A stretch of 39,903 nucleotides of DNA from Alphaproteobacteria bacterium (GCA_017444525.1 JAFSWL010000012.1:1-39903); one strand, 5' to 3'; positions 24,290 to 32,583 are shown, numbered from the stretch's first letter. Notes: a model not told the origin generated them from the letters alone. Numbers and translations: made by a program.

Positions 24290-26053
24290 ATGACAAGTGA
24301 AAATTTGTCTCGCAAGGAATTGCGAGATGCTTGGCAGCGGAAAATATCCGATGCTGAAAAAAAGTATGCGGATTACTATGATTTGGTGTCGGAGATTCGA
24401 GCTTATTACCGAAATGAGCGGCGGCGCAACAAACAAAATATTTTTTGGGCTACGGTGGAGACACTGAAGCCTTTCTTGTATTTTAAGCAACCGACTCCGT
24501 TTATTGTGCGCAGTCGCAAAGCTGTAGATGCGACACAATTGTTAGCGGCAACTATTTTAGAGCGAGCTCTGTACTGGAATATGAAGCAATTTGATTTTGA
24601 CAGCGTGGTCAAATATGCCCGCAACGATTTTTTGCTTTCAGGTTTGGGGGTATTATGGGAACAATATTGTCCGAGCTTTTATAAAATCGGCAAAGAATTG
24701 CTTAAAAGTAGCGAACAGGTTGATACAGTATATGTTAGTCCTACGATGTTTTTAATGGATACACAAAACGTTAATGTGTGGGAAGATGTAGAGTGGATTG
24801 CGCGTAAAACCTATTTATCCTTAAGTGAACTGAAGGATAATTTTGATCCGAAAGTTGCGGAATACTTGGAAAACAGATTCGGAGATGCCGGTAAGATCAG
24901 TGTCTATGAAATTTGGAATAAACCGACGAAATCTATTTATTATTACAGCCCGGAATATCCATTTGATTTTTTGGATGTGTATGAAGATACACTGCATTTG
25001 AGCGGATTTTTCCCTTGTCCAAAGCCTATCATGGCTACTTTAGCCAACGACGGAATGATACCGGTGCCGGATTATGTGGAAATTAAGAGCTTGCTGGATG
25101 AATTGGATGGAGTTAACAATCGAATGCGCTTGACGATGCAGGCGCTCAAAGTTTCCGGCTGTTATGACAATAGTTTTCCGGAGTTGGCGAACATTTTGGA
25201 TAAGGATGTTACATTAATTTCTCTTTCTGATTTTGAAAAACTTAAAGATGCCGGCGGAATTCGCGGAATTATCGATTTTGCGCCGATAGAACAATACGTT
25301 ACGGCGTTGGAGGCTTTGGCACGGCGCAGACAGGTTCTTATTGATTCAATTTATGAAGTAACCGGGGTCAGCGATATTATGCGCGGCTCATCGCAAAGCG
25401 GAGAAACCGCTACTGCGGTTACGCAAAAAACAAATTTTGGTACACTTAGAAATCAGGATAGACAAAATGATATGCAGCGTTTTTTGAAAGATTTATTGAG
25501 AATTAAGGCGGAAATAATATGTGAACAGTTTTCGCCTTCTTTTTTATTATCTTTCCTCAATCCTAATGAGTGTGAAGATATGACTATGGCTACAGATGCG
25601 GTCAGACTTTTGAAAACGGAAAAACTGCGTGGTTTGATTATTGATTTGGAAACTGACGGTTGTTTCAATATCGAAAAAGAAGAGGAGCGTACGCTCAAAG
25701 TTTTAAAAAATGTGCATGAACTTATCAGTCAGGCTTTCGGTATTGTATCGCAACAGCCGGCATTATTGCCATTTTATCGGCAGATGCTGGAAAGTGCAAT
25801 GTCGACTATGCCAAAGGCACGGCAATTTGATGCGGTTATGGATACAGCATTTGACAAAATATCAAATGAGCTGAATAGACCTGATGAGCCGCAAGCGGGA
25901 GCTCAAAATAATGAATTTTTGGAACTGCAAAAACAAAAGAATGCTCAAGATTATGTTATCAAAAAGGAACAGAACGAGATTAAACGCGAGGAACTTGAGC
26001 TGAAGAAATTCGAGGCAGTGCAAGATGCATTGGTCGAGAATAATAAACGGTAA
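24290..26053 (+). CDS. Phage portal protein
   Basis: A 587-residue protein with the features of podovirus-type portals: an N-terminal helical part (AYYRNERRRNKQNIFWATV), a Trp/Tyr-rich segment (YARNDFLLSGLGVLWEQY), a central beta part with PKPIMATLANDGMIPVPDYV, and a long C-terminal helical stretch (from about 530) that is highly charged. The segment VTGVSDIMRGSSQSGETATA is characteristic of this portal family. Portals form the dodecameric ring through which DNA enters and leaves the head and on which the tail is built. AAGGAG lies 9 bases before the ATG. Unusually, it does not sit next to the large terminase. Confidence 0.85.
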   Translation: MTSENLSRKELRDAWQRKISDAEKKYADYYDLVSEIRAYYRNERRRNKQNIFWATVETLKPFLYFKQPTPFIVRSRKAVDATQLLAATILERALYWNMKQFDFDSVVKYARNDFLLSGLGVLWEQYCPSFYKIGKELLKSSEQVDTVYVSPTMFLMDTQNVNVWEDVEWIARKTYLSLSELKDNFDPKVAEYLENRFGDAGKISVYEIWNKPTKSIYYYSPEYPFDFLDVYEDTLHLSGFFPCPKPIMATLANDGMIPVPDYVEIKSLLDELDGVNNRMRLTMQALKVSGCYDNSFPELANILDKDVTLISLSDFEKLKDAGGIRGIIDFAPIEQYVTALEALARRRQVLIDSIYEVTGVSDIMRGSSQSGETATAVTQKTNFGTLRNQDRQNDMQRFLKDLLRIKAEIICEQFSPSFLLSFLNPNECEDMTMATDAVRLLKTEKLRGLIIDLETDGCFNIEKEEERTLKVLKNVHELISQAFGIVSQQPALLPFYRQMLESAMSTMPKARQFDAVMDTAFDKISNELNRPDEPQAGAQNNEFLELQKQKNAQDYVIKKEQNEIKREELELKKFEAVQDALVENNKR

Positions 26054-26064
26054 TATGTGTCCCG

Positions 26065-26086
26065 TTAATTATGTACACATAATTAA
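26065..26086. promoter_or_regulatory. Perfect 22 bp palindrome between portal and fibre genes
   Basis: TTAATTATGT and ACATAATTAA flank a central AC, giving a perfect inverted repeat within the 48 bp between the portal stop and the next ATG. It could be an operator, an RNA hairpin that stabilises or separates transcripts, or the junction left by module exchange. Confidence 0.5.
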
Positions 26087-26101
26087 GCTAAGGAGGTTAA
26101 T

Positions 26102-26815
26102 ATGCCATACGATTCACAAGGTAATTTTTACAGAATACACAATTGGGAACAAGACAGACAAGATGATATCGAAATCGTCAGCGACAGACATGATGAAGAA
26201 GATAATAATTTTGCCGAAGGATTAAGTCAATGCGTTTTGCGAGATGGTCGGGCAGCGTTGATTGGTAATTTAAATTTAGGAAATAATAAGATTCAAAATG
26301 TGGCAAATGCATCGGCGAGCAAAGATGCGGTCAATAAGGGACAGATGGATACGACCATAAATTCTGCTAAATCGACGCTGACAACGAATTATCAGAACTA
26401 CGTTAAAACTGTTCTTTCACAAATTTATCCGGTGGGGTCGTTATACATTACGACAAACAATGCGGCGACTTGTCCGCTGGCTAGTCTGATAAGCGGTTCG
26501 TCGTGGTCGCTTGTGGCGGCGGATAAAGCGTTGTGGACATCAAATAGAAATGCAAACACCACAATCAATGCCGGATTGCCGAATATTAAAGGCGAAATGA
26601 CGGCACAATGTATGATGAACTACTTTGGAAAATACGAAAGCGGCGCTTTATATCAGGGAAATTCCGCTTCAGGTATTCAGACTGCGGGCGGAACAGACGG
26701 AGATTGCCCTTATACGGTAGCACTCGATGCGTCAAAATCTAACAGTATTTACGGTGCGTCTACCACGGTTCAACCGCCTGCGTATCGCGTGAATGTATGG
26801 CGCAGAACGGCATAA
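26102..26815 (+). CDS. Tail fibre or tail collar-like protein
   Basis: A 237-residue phage structural protein. Residues 44-75 (GRAALIGNLNLGNNKIQNVA onward) are the common fibre motif in which a Gly-Asn strand pair is followed by AxxKDAVNKGQMD. The C-terminal half has the tail-collar-like signature YPVGSLYITTNNAATCPLAS and a GSSWSLV segment, then a Gly/Ser/Asn-rich part that ends RVNVWRRTA. It probably forms a trimeric distal tail piece. AGGAGG precedes the ATG. First gene of the fibre module that lies between the portal and the lysis genes. Confidence 0.75.
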   Translation: MPYDSQGNFYRIHNWEQDRQDDIEIVSDRHDEEDNNFAEGLSQCVLRDGRAALIGNLNLGNNKIQNVANASASKDAVNKGQMDTTINSAKSTLTTNYQNYVKTVLSQIYPVGSLYITTNNAATCPLASLISGSSWSLVAADKALWTSNRNANTTINAGLPNIKGEMTAQCMMNYFGKYESGALYQGNSASGIQTAGGTDGDCPYTVALDASKSNSIYGASTTVQPPAYRVNVWRRTA

Positions 26816-26832
26816 CTAAAGGGAGGAATACG

Positions 26833-27189
26833 ATGACAGGGCGAGTTTATAACAATGTGATTGAAGTGCGTCAGGGTGATAGTTTCGCTATCAATGTGGC
26901 GGTGCATGACAAGTGTCAGCCAGCGGATTTGACCGGTGCGACAATGTTGATGCAAGTGCGCGACAAAGAAAGCAACAACGTGATGTTTGAAGTCAGCGGC
27001 ACGGCGGTTGATGTGGAACACGGCAAAATGGCTTTATTGATTGAGCCGAACAACACAAATATTCCGGTGGGCGATTATGTGACGGATATTCAGGTAACGA
27101 CAGCGGACGGCAGTGTCAACACCATATTTCCTGCGAATGTCAATCAGGTGGCGACGTTTCGGATTACACCGCAAGTCACGGAGGGCTGA
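26833..27189 (+). CDS. BppU-like baseplate or fibre adaptor protein
   Basis: A 118-residue all-beta protein. The pattern VRQGDSFAINVAVHD, then DLTGATMLMQVRDKESNNVMFEV, then HGKMALLIEPNNTNIPVGDYVTDIQ is that of the N-terminal domain of phage upper baseplate proteins (BppU) and related Ig-like adaptor domains. It likely links fibres to the tail. I chose the ATG at 26833 because AGGGAGG lies upstream; the frame continues to 26797 inside the previous gene. Base composition is richer in G+C than the portal and capsid genes. Confidence 0.7.
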   Translation: MTGRVYNNVIEVRQGDSFAINVAVHDKCQPADLTGATMLMQVRDKESNNVMFEVSGTAVDVEHGKMALLIEPNNTNIPVGDYVTDIQVTTADGSVNTIFPANVNQVATFRITPQVTEG

Positions 27190-27190
27190 T

Positions 27191-27298
27191 ATGAAAAGAT
27201 ACCAAAGCGGCGATAAATCGCCAAAGATAAGATACCTTGACGATGTGATGCACAGCGCACATCAAGGTATGACATTTTTATTTGTCACGGAGGTCTGA
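27191..27298 (+). CDS. Possible 35-residue small protein
   Basis: An ATG at 27191 follows GGAGGG at good spacing, and the frame (MKRYQSGDKSPKIRYLDDV onward, 35 residues) stops 2 bp before the next gene. Function is unknown. Its 3' end, with the ribosome binding site of the next gene, copies the end of the previous gene: 27175-27190 and 27284-27299 match at 15 of 16 bases. A strong hairpin (27232-27240 with 27262-27270) lies inside. It may be a true small gene or a spacer copied during module exchange. Confidence 0.4.
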   Translation: MKRYQSGDKSPKIRYLDDVMHSAHQGMTFLFVTEV

Positions 27299-27300
27299 TT

Positions 27301-29532
27301 ATGGAATATAACATTGACAACGCGGAGTTGACGGCAACCTTAACCGCCGTAAATCTCGATGCCGCGGTTATCGGGCAAGCCCCGCTTGAAGTGGCAATCG
27401 GCGAAAGTGCGCGGATAGATGTCGGGCAAGCGATAAATTATATTAAAACAGGTACGGCGGAAATTGCGGCGGCGGTTCAAGAGGGAACTGCCGCTTTTGA
27501 TTTGAATGCCGAGCAAAAGACCGCGGATTTTAATGATAATGCAAGCAATAAAACGGCGGAATATAATCAGAACGCGGATAATCGGTTAAGCGAATATAAC
27601 GCAAACGATGTCGCCAAAACCGCGGCATTTAATCAGAACGCGAGCGATAAAACCGAGGCTTATGACAATAACGCAAACGATAAAACGGATAATTATAATC
27701 AGAATGCGGAATATAAAACCGATATTTTTAACTTAAATGCCATAACAAAGACGCAAGCATTTGATGATAATGCAACCGCGCAGACTACGGCATTTAATGA
27801 GAATGCGGCAGTAAAGCAAGCGGCGGTTGATGCTTCGGCAGATGCGGCGGCGGCAAGTGCGACCACGGCAAAACAATACGCTATCGGTGTGCCGAGCGAG
27901 CCGAGCGGATATTCGGCAAAATACTGGGCAGAGCAAACGGCGCAGAGTTTATCCGGCTTGCAAAGCGATGTTGCGGGCATAAAGGCGGTTATTCCGGCAA
28001 GTGCGACCGCAAGCAATAAATTGACCGATAAAAGCTATGTTGATACGGCAGACAATAATTTGCAAAGCCAGATTGACGCAATCACAGCCTCATCAGACGT
28101 AACGGATATTGTCGGCACTTATGCCGAGTTGCAGAATTATGACACATCAACACTTCCGCCGAACAGCATTATTAAGGTGTTGCAAGATGAAAGCCGGAAT
28201 AATGAGACAACGTATTATCGGTGGATTATAACCGGCGGTGTCGGTGCGTGGTCGCTTATCGGTGAAGAGGGACCGTATTATACCATATCGGCGGCAGACG
28301 CGAAATTCGCCACACAAACGGCACTAAGCACGGGTTTGAGCGGCAAGCAAGACACGCTTGTTTCCGGTACAAACATTAAGACAATAAATAATCAATCCGT
28401 ACTCGGCAGCGGTGATTTAACCGTTACGGCGTCAGCGGCGTGGGGTAGTATTACCGGTACATTATCAGCACAAACGGATTTACAAAATGCGCTCAATGCA
28501 AAGGCAAACAATGCCGACCTCTCAAACTATGTGACGCTCAATACCGACCAAACTATCAGCGGCAGGAAAACGTTTAATAGTGTTCAAGTCTTAAATGGTG
28601 CAACCTTAAAATGCTTTAATTTTGTTCGAGGTACAAATCCAGCATCAATTCAGTATGCTAATTTATATATGACAGATTCAACTGCCAGCAATGGTGATAA
28701 TACTGCATTCGGTTGTTTTAGATCCCAAGTTGATTCAAACGGCAATGTTACCAGTCTTATGCGAACTTTCGAAAATAACGTAGCCGCTATAAATAATTAC
28801 GCAGACATTAAAGTGATTTATCCTTTGAATGGTAGCCCATACGCAACTTGTCCGACACCGACCGATACAACTACAACAACTGGAACGCAGATCGCAACAA
28901 CAGGTTGGGTAAATTCTACAAATAATAACGTTGTACATAAAACAGGCAACGAAACTATTAATGGAACTAAGACATTTACAAGTGATGTTTATGTTAGTAG
29001 AGAGGTACCGAGATTTTGTGCAAAAAATACAGCTTTGACTAAAGGAACTGCTCCATCTGCTAATACATATTCGGGTTTTAATTTTTATGATTCTTCTAAT
29101 AATGCTATGGGGCGTGTATTATATGGTTATTCAACGACTAAAACATCAAGTGTATCACTTGACTCATTTAAAGCAAATTCATCAAGTGACACAGCAGTAG
29201 CAGCTATAGCAATTCATTATCCAGCAAGCGGTAATCCATATACATCTTGTCCGGCAAGTGATGTTAACGGAAGTATTGTAACAACCGTAAATAAATCAAA
29301 GGCAGCAAACGGATATTTTCAGCTTGGCAACGGTTTGATTATTCAATGGGGAACAAGAACAGGTGATGGTACTGTTACATTCCCTAAAGCATTTACTACA
29401 TATGTTTCAGTATCGCTTTCTGTAAATAATGGTGTACCAAACTACAGTAATGTCACAAAAACAGGATTTACTGCAAGTTCATATAATCCGGGTACAACAC
29501 CTGTTTTTAATTGGATTGCAATAGGATATTAA
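27301..29532 (+). CDS. Long tail fibre protein with 11-residue repeats
   Basis: A 743-residue fibre. Residues 69-178 are ten tandem 11-residue units of the form NAxxKTxxFNx, a hendecad pattern that predicts a right-handed trimeric coiled coil. Next come fibre-type strands (KLTDKSYVDTADNNLQSQID, and INNQSVLGSGDLTV). Two related modules follow, each with an (I)xGxKTF motif (TISGRKTF and TINGTKTF) and ending with YPxxGxPYxxCP. The C-terminus (GYFQLGNGLIIQWGTR to FNWIAIGY) is a typical receptor-binding fibre tip. Codon and base use change near nt 28600 from G+C-rich to A+T-rich, which shows a mosaic origin. The ATG at 27301 follows GGAGG. Confidence 0.85.
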   Translation: MEYNIDNAELTATLTAVNLDAAVIGQAPLEVAIGESARIDVGQAINYIKTGTAEIAAAVQEGTAAFDLNAEQKTADFNDNASNKTAEYNQNADNRLSEYNANDVAKTAAFNQNASDKTEAYDNNANDKTDNYNQNAEYKTDIFNLNAITKTQAFDDNATAQTTAFNENAAVKQAAVDASADAAAASATTAKQYAIGVPSEPSGYSAKYWAEQTAQSLSGLQSDVAGIKAVIPASATASNKLTDKSYVDTADNNLQSQIDAITASSDVTDIVGTYAELQNYDTSTLPPNSIIKVLQDESRNNETTYYRWIITGGVGAWSLIGEEGPYYTISAADAKFATQTALSTGLSGKQDTLVSGTNIKTINNQSVLGSGDLTVTASAAWGSITGTLSAQTDLQNALNAKANNADLSNYVTLNTDQTISGRKTFNSVQVLNGATLKCFNFVRGTNPASIQYANLYMTDSTASNGDNTAFGCFRSQVDSNGNVTSLMRTFENNVAAINNYADIKVIYPLNGSPYATCPTPTDTTTTTGTQIATTGWVNSTNNNVVHKTGNETINGTKTFTSDVYVSREVPRFCAKNTALTKGTAPSANTYSGFNFYDSSNNAMGRVLYGYSTTKTSSVSLDSFKANSSSDTAVAAIAIHYPASGNPYTSCPASDVNGSIVTTVNKSKAANGYFQLGNGLIIQWGTRTGDGTVTFPKAFTTYVSVSLSVNNGVPNYSNVTKTGFTASSYNPGTTPVFNWIAIGY
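27505..27834 (+). repeat. Ten 33 bp coding repeats (hendecads)
   Basis: Ten in-frame units of 11 codons with consensus NAxxKT(A/E)x(F/Y)N(Q/D). Units differ at many bases but keep Asn-Ala at the start, an aromatic residue at position 9 and Asn/Asp at position 10, which suggests an old duplication held by selection on the coiled coil. Confidence 0.85.
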
Positions 29533-29542
29533 GGATAAAACT

Positions 29543-29860
29543 ATGTACGAAAATTGGAAAATATTGAAAACAGAAGCTGACGAAAAAGCCGATGAATATA
29601 CGCAAGTCGCCGAGTGGTGCAACGAAAACGGACAATATACCATAGAAGATGACGGAACGTATTATAAAGTTATAAAACTTCCTGAGCCGACACAGCAAGA
29701 AATCGCAGAGCAAAAAATAGCCGAACTTAAAGCCTATTTGGCATCAACTGATTATGTGGTGATTAAAATTGCTGAGGGGAGCGCAACAGCAGAGGATTAT
29801 GCCGATTTAATAGCTCAGCGCAGGGCTTGGCGTGAAAAGATTAACGAACTGGAGGTGTAA
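29543..29860 (+). CDS. Tail fibre assembly-like protein
   Basis: A 105-residue acidic helical protein. The C-terminal half (ELKAYLASTDYVVIKIAEG, then ATAEDYADLIAQRRAWREKI) follows a pattern shared by small proteins found right after phage fibre genes, many called fibre assembly or XkdW-like proteins. It is likely a chaperone or accessory of the fibre before it, from which it is separated by 10 bp. GGA lies upstream of the ATG. Confidence 0.65.
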   Translation: MYENWKILKTEADEKADEYTQVAEWCNENGQYTIEDDGTYYKVIKLPEPTQQEIAEQKIAELKAYLASTDYVVIKIAEGSATAEDYADLIAQRRAWREKINELEV

Positions 29861-29861
29861 A

Positions 29862-30089
29862 ATGGATTGGCTGCAATTTTTACAAATAATATGTGTTCCG
29901 GCTTTTGGCTGGCTTTTTTTTAAATTGGGGGAAATTCGCAAAGAACTTGAGGATTTTAAGGTTGAAGTGGCAAAAGAGGCGAAAAACTACGCGACAAACG
30001 AGGCAATTTTGCGCGTGGAAAGCAAAATCGACGGCTTGCGGGATTTGATTATCGACGAGTTAAAGAAGACAGCAAAAAGGAGGGTGTAA
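29862..30089 (+). CDS. Membrane-anchored coiled-coil protein, possible holin
   Basis: A 75-residue protein: one N-terminal membrane helix (WLQFLQIICVPAFGWLFF, residues 3-20), then a charged coiled coil (KLGEIRKELEDFKVEVAKEA onward) and a basic end (KKTAKRRV). I chose the ATG at 29862, preceded by GGAGGTGTAAA. It sits directly before the endolysin gene, whose ATG follows its stop without a gap. That place and shape suit a holin or pinholin-like helper, but a coiled-coil lysis accessory is equally possible. Confidence 0.6.
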   Translation: MDWLQFLQIICVPAFGWLFFKLGEIRKELEDFKVEVAKEAKNYATNEAILRVESKIDGLRDLIIDELKKTAKRRV

Positions 30090-30512
30090 ATGTCGGATTT
30101 GGATATTTTGGCGCGCACGATTTACGGTGAGGCCAGAGGTGAAGGAACAGAAGGTATGGAAGCGGTGGCGTGTGTTGTAATGAATCGCTATCGCTCGCAC
30201 AAATGGTATTGCGGCTATACTTGGATGAATGGAATGAAAGTACCGAGTGTAGCGCAAACATGTTTGAAGCATTATCAGTTTAGTTGCTGGAATAAAAATG
30301 ATCCGAATTTGGATAAGGTTTTGAAAGTAACGGCGGAGAATAAGCAATTTCAGGAATGTTTGCTTATTGCTGAACGTGCTTTATCAGGAGAATTACAGGA
30401 TTTTACTAATGGTGCGACGCATTATCATACTAATGATATGAAACCTTATTGGGCAAAGGATAAAGTGCCATGTTATGCGATTGGAAATCATATTTTTTAT
30501 AAGGAGAACTGA
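30090..30512 (+). CDS. SleB-type cell wall hydrolase (endolysin)
   Basis: A 140-residue protein that is a complete SleB/Hydrolase_2 domain (the germination lytic transglycosylase family): LARTIYGEARGEGTEGMEAV with the catalytic Glu, VVMNRYRS, PSVAQTCLKHYQFSCWN, ATHYHTN, and a C-terminal IGNHIFYKEN. It cuts peptidoglycan glycan strands. No signal peptide, so it needs a holin to reach the periplasm. GGAGG precedes the ATG. It is common in alphaproteobacterial prophages as the lysis enzyme. Confidence 0.92.
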   Translation: MSDLDILARTIYGEARGEGTEGMEAVACVVMNRYRSHKWYCGYTWMNGMKVPSVAQTCLKHYQFSCWNKNDPNLDKVLKVTAENKQFQECLLIAERALSGELQDFTNGATHYHTNDMKPYWAKDKVPCYAIGNHIFYKEN

Positions 30513-30513
30513 A

Positions 30514-30672
30514 ATGAAGAATAAACGGCATTATCAATTTTGGTGTTGGCTGATTTTGACTATAGTTCGCATAAGGAAACTATATGCGCTGACTTGGGGA
30601 ATAGTTATTTTGCTGATAATTGCCTGTCTGAAAACCGACTTAATGCGTATTTTGGGAGGTATTTTGCCGTGA
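30514..30672 (+). CDS. Small membrane protein of the lysis cassette
   Basis: A 52-residue protein with one or two membrane helices (FWCWLILTIV, residues 9-18, and LTWGIVILLIIACL, residues 26-39) joined by a basic turn. ATG at 30514 with AAGGAG upstream. It lies between the endolysin and the spanin genes, where a holin or antiholin is often found. Its stop overlaps the next start (GTGA), so the two are coupled. Confidence 0.6.
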   Translation: MKNKRHYQFWCWLILTIVRIRKLYALTWGIVILLIIACLKTDLMRILGGILP

Positions 30673-30875
30673 AGATGTTGTGGATTGCAGTTGGAGCCGT
30701 GTTTTTATCGGCATTCGGAGGATATTTGTACGGAAAAAGTCAAGCAAAAGTGCAAGTTGTGGAACATGAGGTGGAGGTAATCAAGTATGTGGCACAGAAA
30801 CGGGCAAAAATTCAGGCTGAGCCTAACGCTTCTCGTACTGAGCTTATTGAGCTCATGCGCAAGGGTGAATTGTGA
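30669..30875 (+). CDS. Rz-like inner-membrane spanin
   Basis: A 68-residue protein with an N-terminal membrane helix (MLWIAVGAVFLSAFGGYLYG), then a periplasmic coiled coil (SQAKVQVVEHEVEVIKYVA), and the end RTELIELMRKGEL, typical of Rz-type proteins. I chose the GTG at 30669 because GGAGGT lies 8 bases upstream and the codon overlaps the previous stop (GTGA); the ATG at 30675 is the alternative. With the overlapping lipoprotein gene at 30787, it forms a spanin pair that fuses inner and outer membranes at the last step of lysis. Short compared with lambda Rz (153 residues). Confidence 0.75.
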   Translation: MKMLWIAVGAVFLSAFGGYLYGKSQAKVQVVEHEVEVIKYVAQKRAKIQAEPNASRTELIELMRKGEL

Positions 30876-31014
30876 ATCGATAAATCTACCGCAATTTCCG
30901 CATGCCGGCGAGAAAGTGGCGGCGGAAGCGGAAAGTTTGAGTGCAGAAGAATATCCCAATCTTTGGGAATGGTTCGCACGTCTCAATAAATTGCGGCAGG
31001 AGTTAGAGAATTAA
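30787..31014 (+). CDS. Rz1-like outer-membrane spanin lipoprotein, overlapping Rz
   Basis: A 75-residue protein in another frame that starts inside the Rz-like gene and runs past its end. It has a signal peptide (RLSLTLLVLSLLSSC) with a lipobox ending LSSC, so Cys 24 should be lipidated. The mature part is INLPQFPHAGEKVAAEAESL and then a Trp/Leu-rich helical end. The overlapping frame, the lipobox and the location after an i-spanin match Rz1. The 89 bp overlap means the same bases code for the coiled coil of one protein and the signal peptide of the other. Confidence 0.75.
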   Translation: MWHRNGQKFRLSLTLLVLSLLSSCARVNCESINLPQFPHAGEKVAAEAESLSAEEYPNLWEWFARLNKLRQELEN

Positions 31015-31034
31015 AACAAAGAACAGGAGGCAAA

Positions 31035-31313
31035 ATGGCTAGAAAAAAAATTGCGGCGGCGTATTCGTTTGCCGAAAGTTTTGAAATGTTGAATAAATTG
31101 CAACAAATGGCAATAGATGAAGGTAATATCAATTTGGCACTGAAAGCTGAGGAGTTGAAGTGTAAGATTGCTACATTGCAGGCAGATAAAGAGAGTCATT
31201 TAACAAATGAAAATTTAACCGGTATTTTGGTGGATTTTATCAATGAAGAACAAAGTAATAGCAAAAATTCCGCAGATATTTGCACCGCTGATAAAACAAA
31301 AGAAAAGGTATAA
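31035..31313 (+). CDS. Probable terminase small subunit
   Basis: A 92-residue protein with a helical N-terminal two-thirds (SFAESFEMLNKLQQMAIDEG, then LALKAEELKCKIATL) and a flexible, charged tail. GGAGG precedes the ATG. It lies directly upstream of, and overlaps by 71 bp, the large terminase gene, which is the standard place for the small subunit that recognises phage DNA for packaging. No clear DNA-binding motif is seen, so the call rests mainly on position, size and charge. Confidence 0.6.
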   Translation: MARKKIAAAYSFAESFEMLNKLQQMAIDEGNINLALKAEELKCKIATLQADKESHLTNENLTGILVDFINEEQSNSKNSADICTADKTKEKV

Positions 31314-32574
31314 ACTCTATTACGGAGGACGAGCCGGAGGCAAAAGTTATGCCTTTGCCGACAGTTTGTTGTTTTTGGGGCGGATGAAAAAACTGCGAAT
31401 TGCCTGTATGCGTGAAATTCAAGACAGCATCAAAGATTCAGTGCATAAACTGCTCAGTGATCGGATAGCTTTTTATAATCTCAGTGATTACAATGTAAAG
31501 GAAACGCAGATTATAAATACAATTACAGGTACAACTTTTATCTTTAAGGGGTTGAAGGAACAAAGCTCAGGCAATATCAAATCACTTGAAGGCGTAGACA
31601 TTGTGTGGCTGGAGGAAGCACAAAAAATCAGCAAAAAAAGTTGGGAGATTTTGGATCCGACAATTCGTAAAACTGGTTCGGAAATTTGGATTTCAATGAA
31701 CAGGGAAGAAGAAAATGATCCGGTATGGAAAGCGGTGGCGCAAAATCCGGATGAACGTACGCTGGTTGTTAAGGTTAATTATACCGATAATCCGTTTTGT
31801 TCGGAAGAAATGCGCTATCTGGCAGAAAAATGTCGACAGGAGAATCCCGATGATTATGAACATATTTGGCTCGGGGCACCGGTCAGTGCCGGAAGTCATA
31901 AGCTTATAAGCTATAAAACAGTGCATGTAGCAACAAAAACTCAGTTGCTAGGCTCCTCTTCACCGCTTATTATCGGGTTGGATGTGGCGCGTTTTGGCGA
32001 TGATAAAACGGTATTTTGCTTTCGGCGCGGGAGATATTGTGCGGAATTCAGAAGTTTTTCGGGATTGGATAATGTGGAAGTAGCCAATCAGGCAACGCAT
32101 TATATTCGCGAGCTGAAGCCGGCGCGGATGTTTATTGATGCCGGTGGAGTAGGCGGCGGAGTGGTGGATATTTTGCATGATCGCGGATTAAAGAAAATTG
32201 CGCGTGCCGTAATGTTCGGTTCTAAGGCTCTTAATGACGACAGATATCACAACAGACGTGCTGAAATGTGGGATGAGCTGAGACAATGGTTGAGCTCCGA
32301 ACCTGAAGTGAAAATTCCTGATAGTGAGAATTTGTGTGCGGAATTATGCTCTGTCAATAAAAAGTATGACAGCCGCGGCCGTTTGCAATTAGAAGAAAAA
32401 GACGAAATAAAAAAGAGGTTGGGACGCTCACCGGATATGGCAGATGCATTGGCTCTTACGTTTGCTGAGCCGGTATATGATCGTGGCTGTGAAGAATATT
32501 CGGAACTTAAAGAAAATAGTATAGAAAGCCTGTTTCGGGCTGATGCAAACAAAAACAAAAGTAATTCATGGTGA
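31243..32574 (+). CDS. Terminase large subunit (PBSX/Terminase_3 type)
   Basis: The packaging motor and DNA-cutting enzyme of the phage. The 443 residues contain an N-terminal ATPase with Walker A GGRAGGKS at 28-35, Walker B in VDIVWLEEA, and coupling motif SMNREEEND. The C-terminal RNase H-like nuclease has acidic residues in GLDVARFGDDK, MFIDAGGVGGGVVD and SPDMADALAL. All catalytic parts look intact. The start at 31243 is inside the preceding gene and has only a weak ribosome binding site, so it is probably translated by coupling. Confidence 0.95.
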   Translation: MKNKVIAKIPQIFAPLIKQKKRYKLYYGGRAGGKSYAFADSLLFLGRMKKLRIACMREIQDSIKDSVHKLLSDRIAFYNLSDYNVKETQIINTITGTTFIFKGLKEQSSGNIKSLEGVDIVWLEEAQKISKKSWEILDPTIRKTGSEIWISMNREEENDPVWKAVAQNPDERTLVVKVNYTDNPFCSEEMRYLAEKCRQENPDDYEHIWLGAPVSAGSHKLISYKTVHVATKTQLLGSSSPLIIGLDVARFGDDKTVFCFRRGRYCAEFRSFSGLDNVEVANQATHYIRELKPARMFIDAGGVGGGVVDILHDRGLKKIARAVMFGSKALNDDRYHNRRAEMWDELRQWLSSEPEVKIPDSENLCAELCSVNKKYDSRGRLQLEEKDEIKKRLGRSPDMADALALTFAEPVYDRGCEEYSELKENSIESLFRADANKNKSNSW

Positions 32575-32583
32575 GGTTAAACA

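Noticed and set aside
26102-29532. Diversity-generating retroelement acting on the fibre genes
   Set aside because: No reverse transcriptase gene and no template/variable repeat pair were seen in the window; only the region right of 39903 could change this.
30540-30668. Longer N-terminus for the Rz-like protein
   Set aside because: The extra 43 residues overlap the small membrane-protein gene in another frame and lack a ribosome binding site; GGAGGT supports the GTG at 30669.
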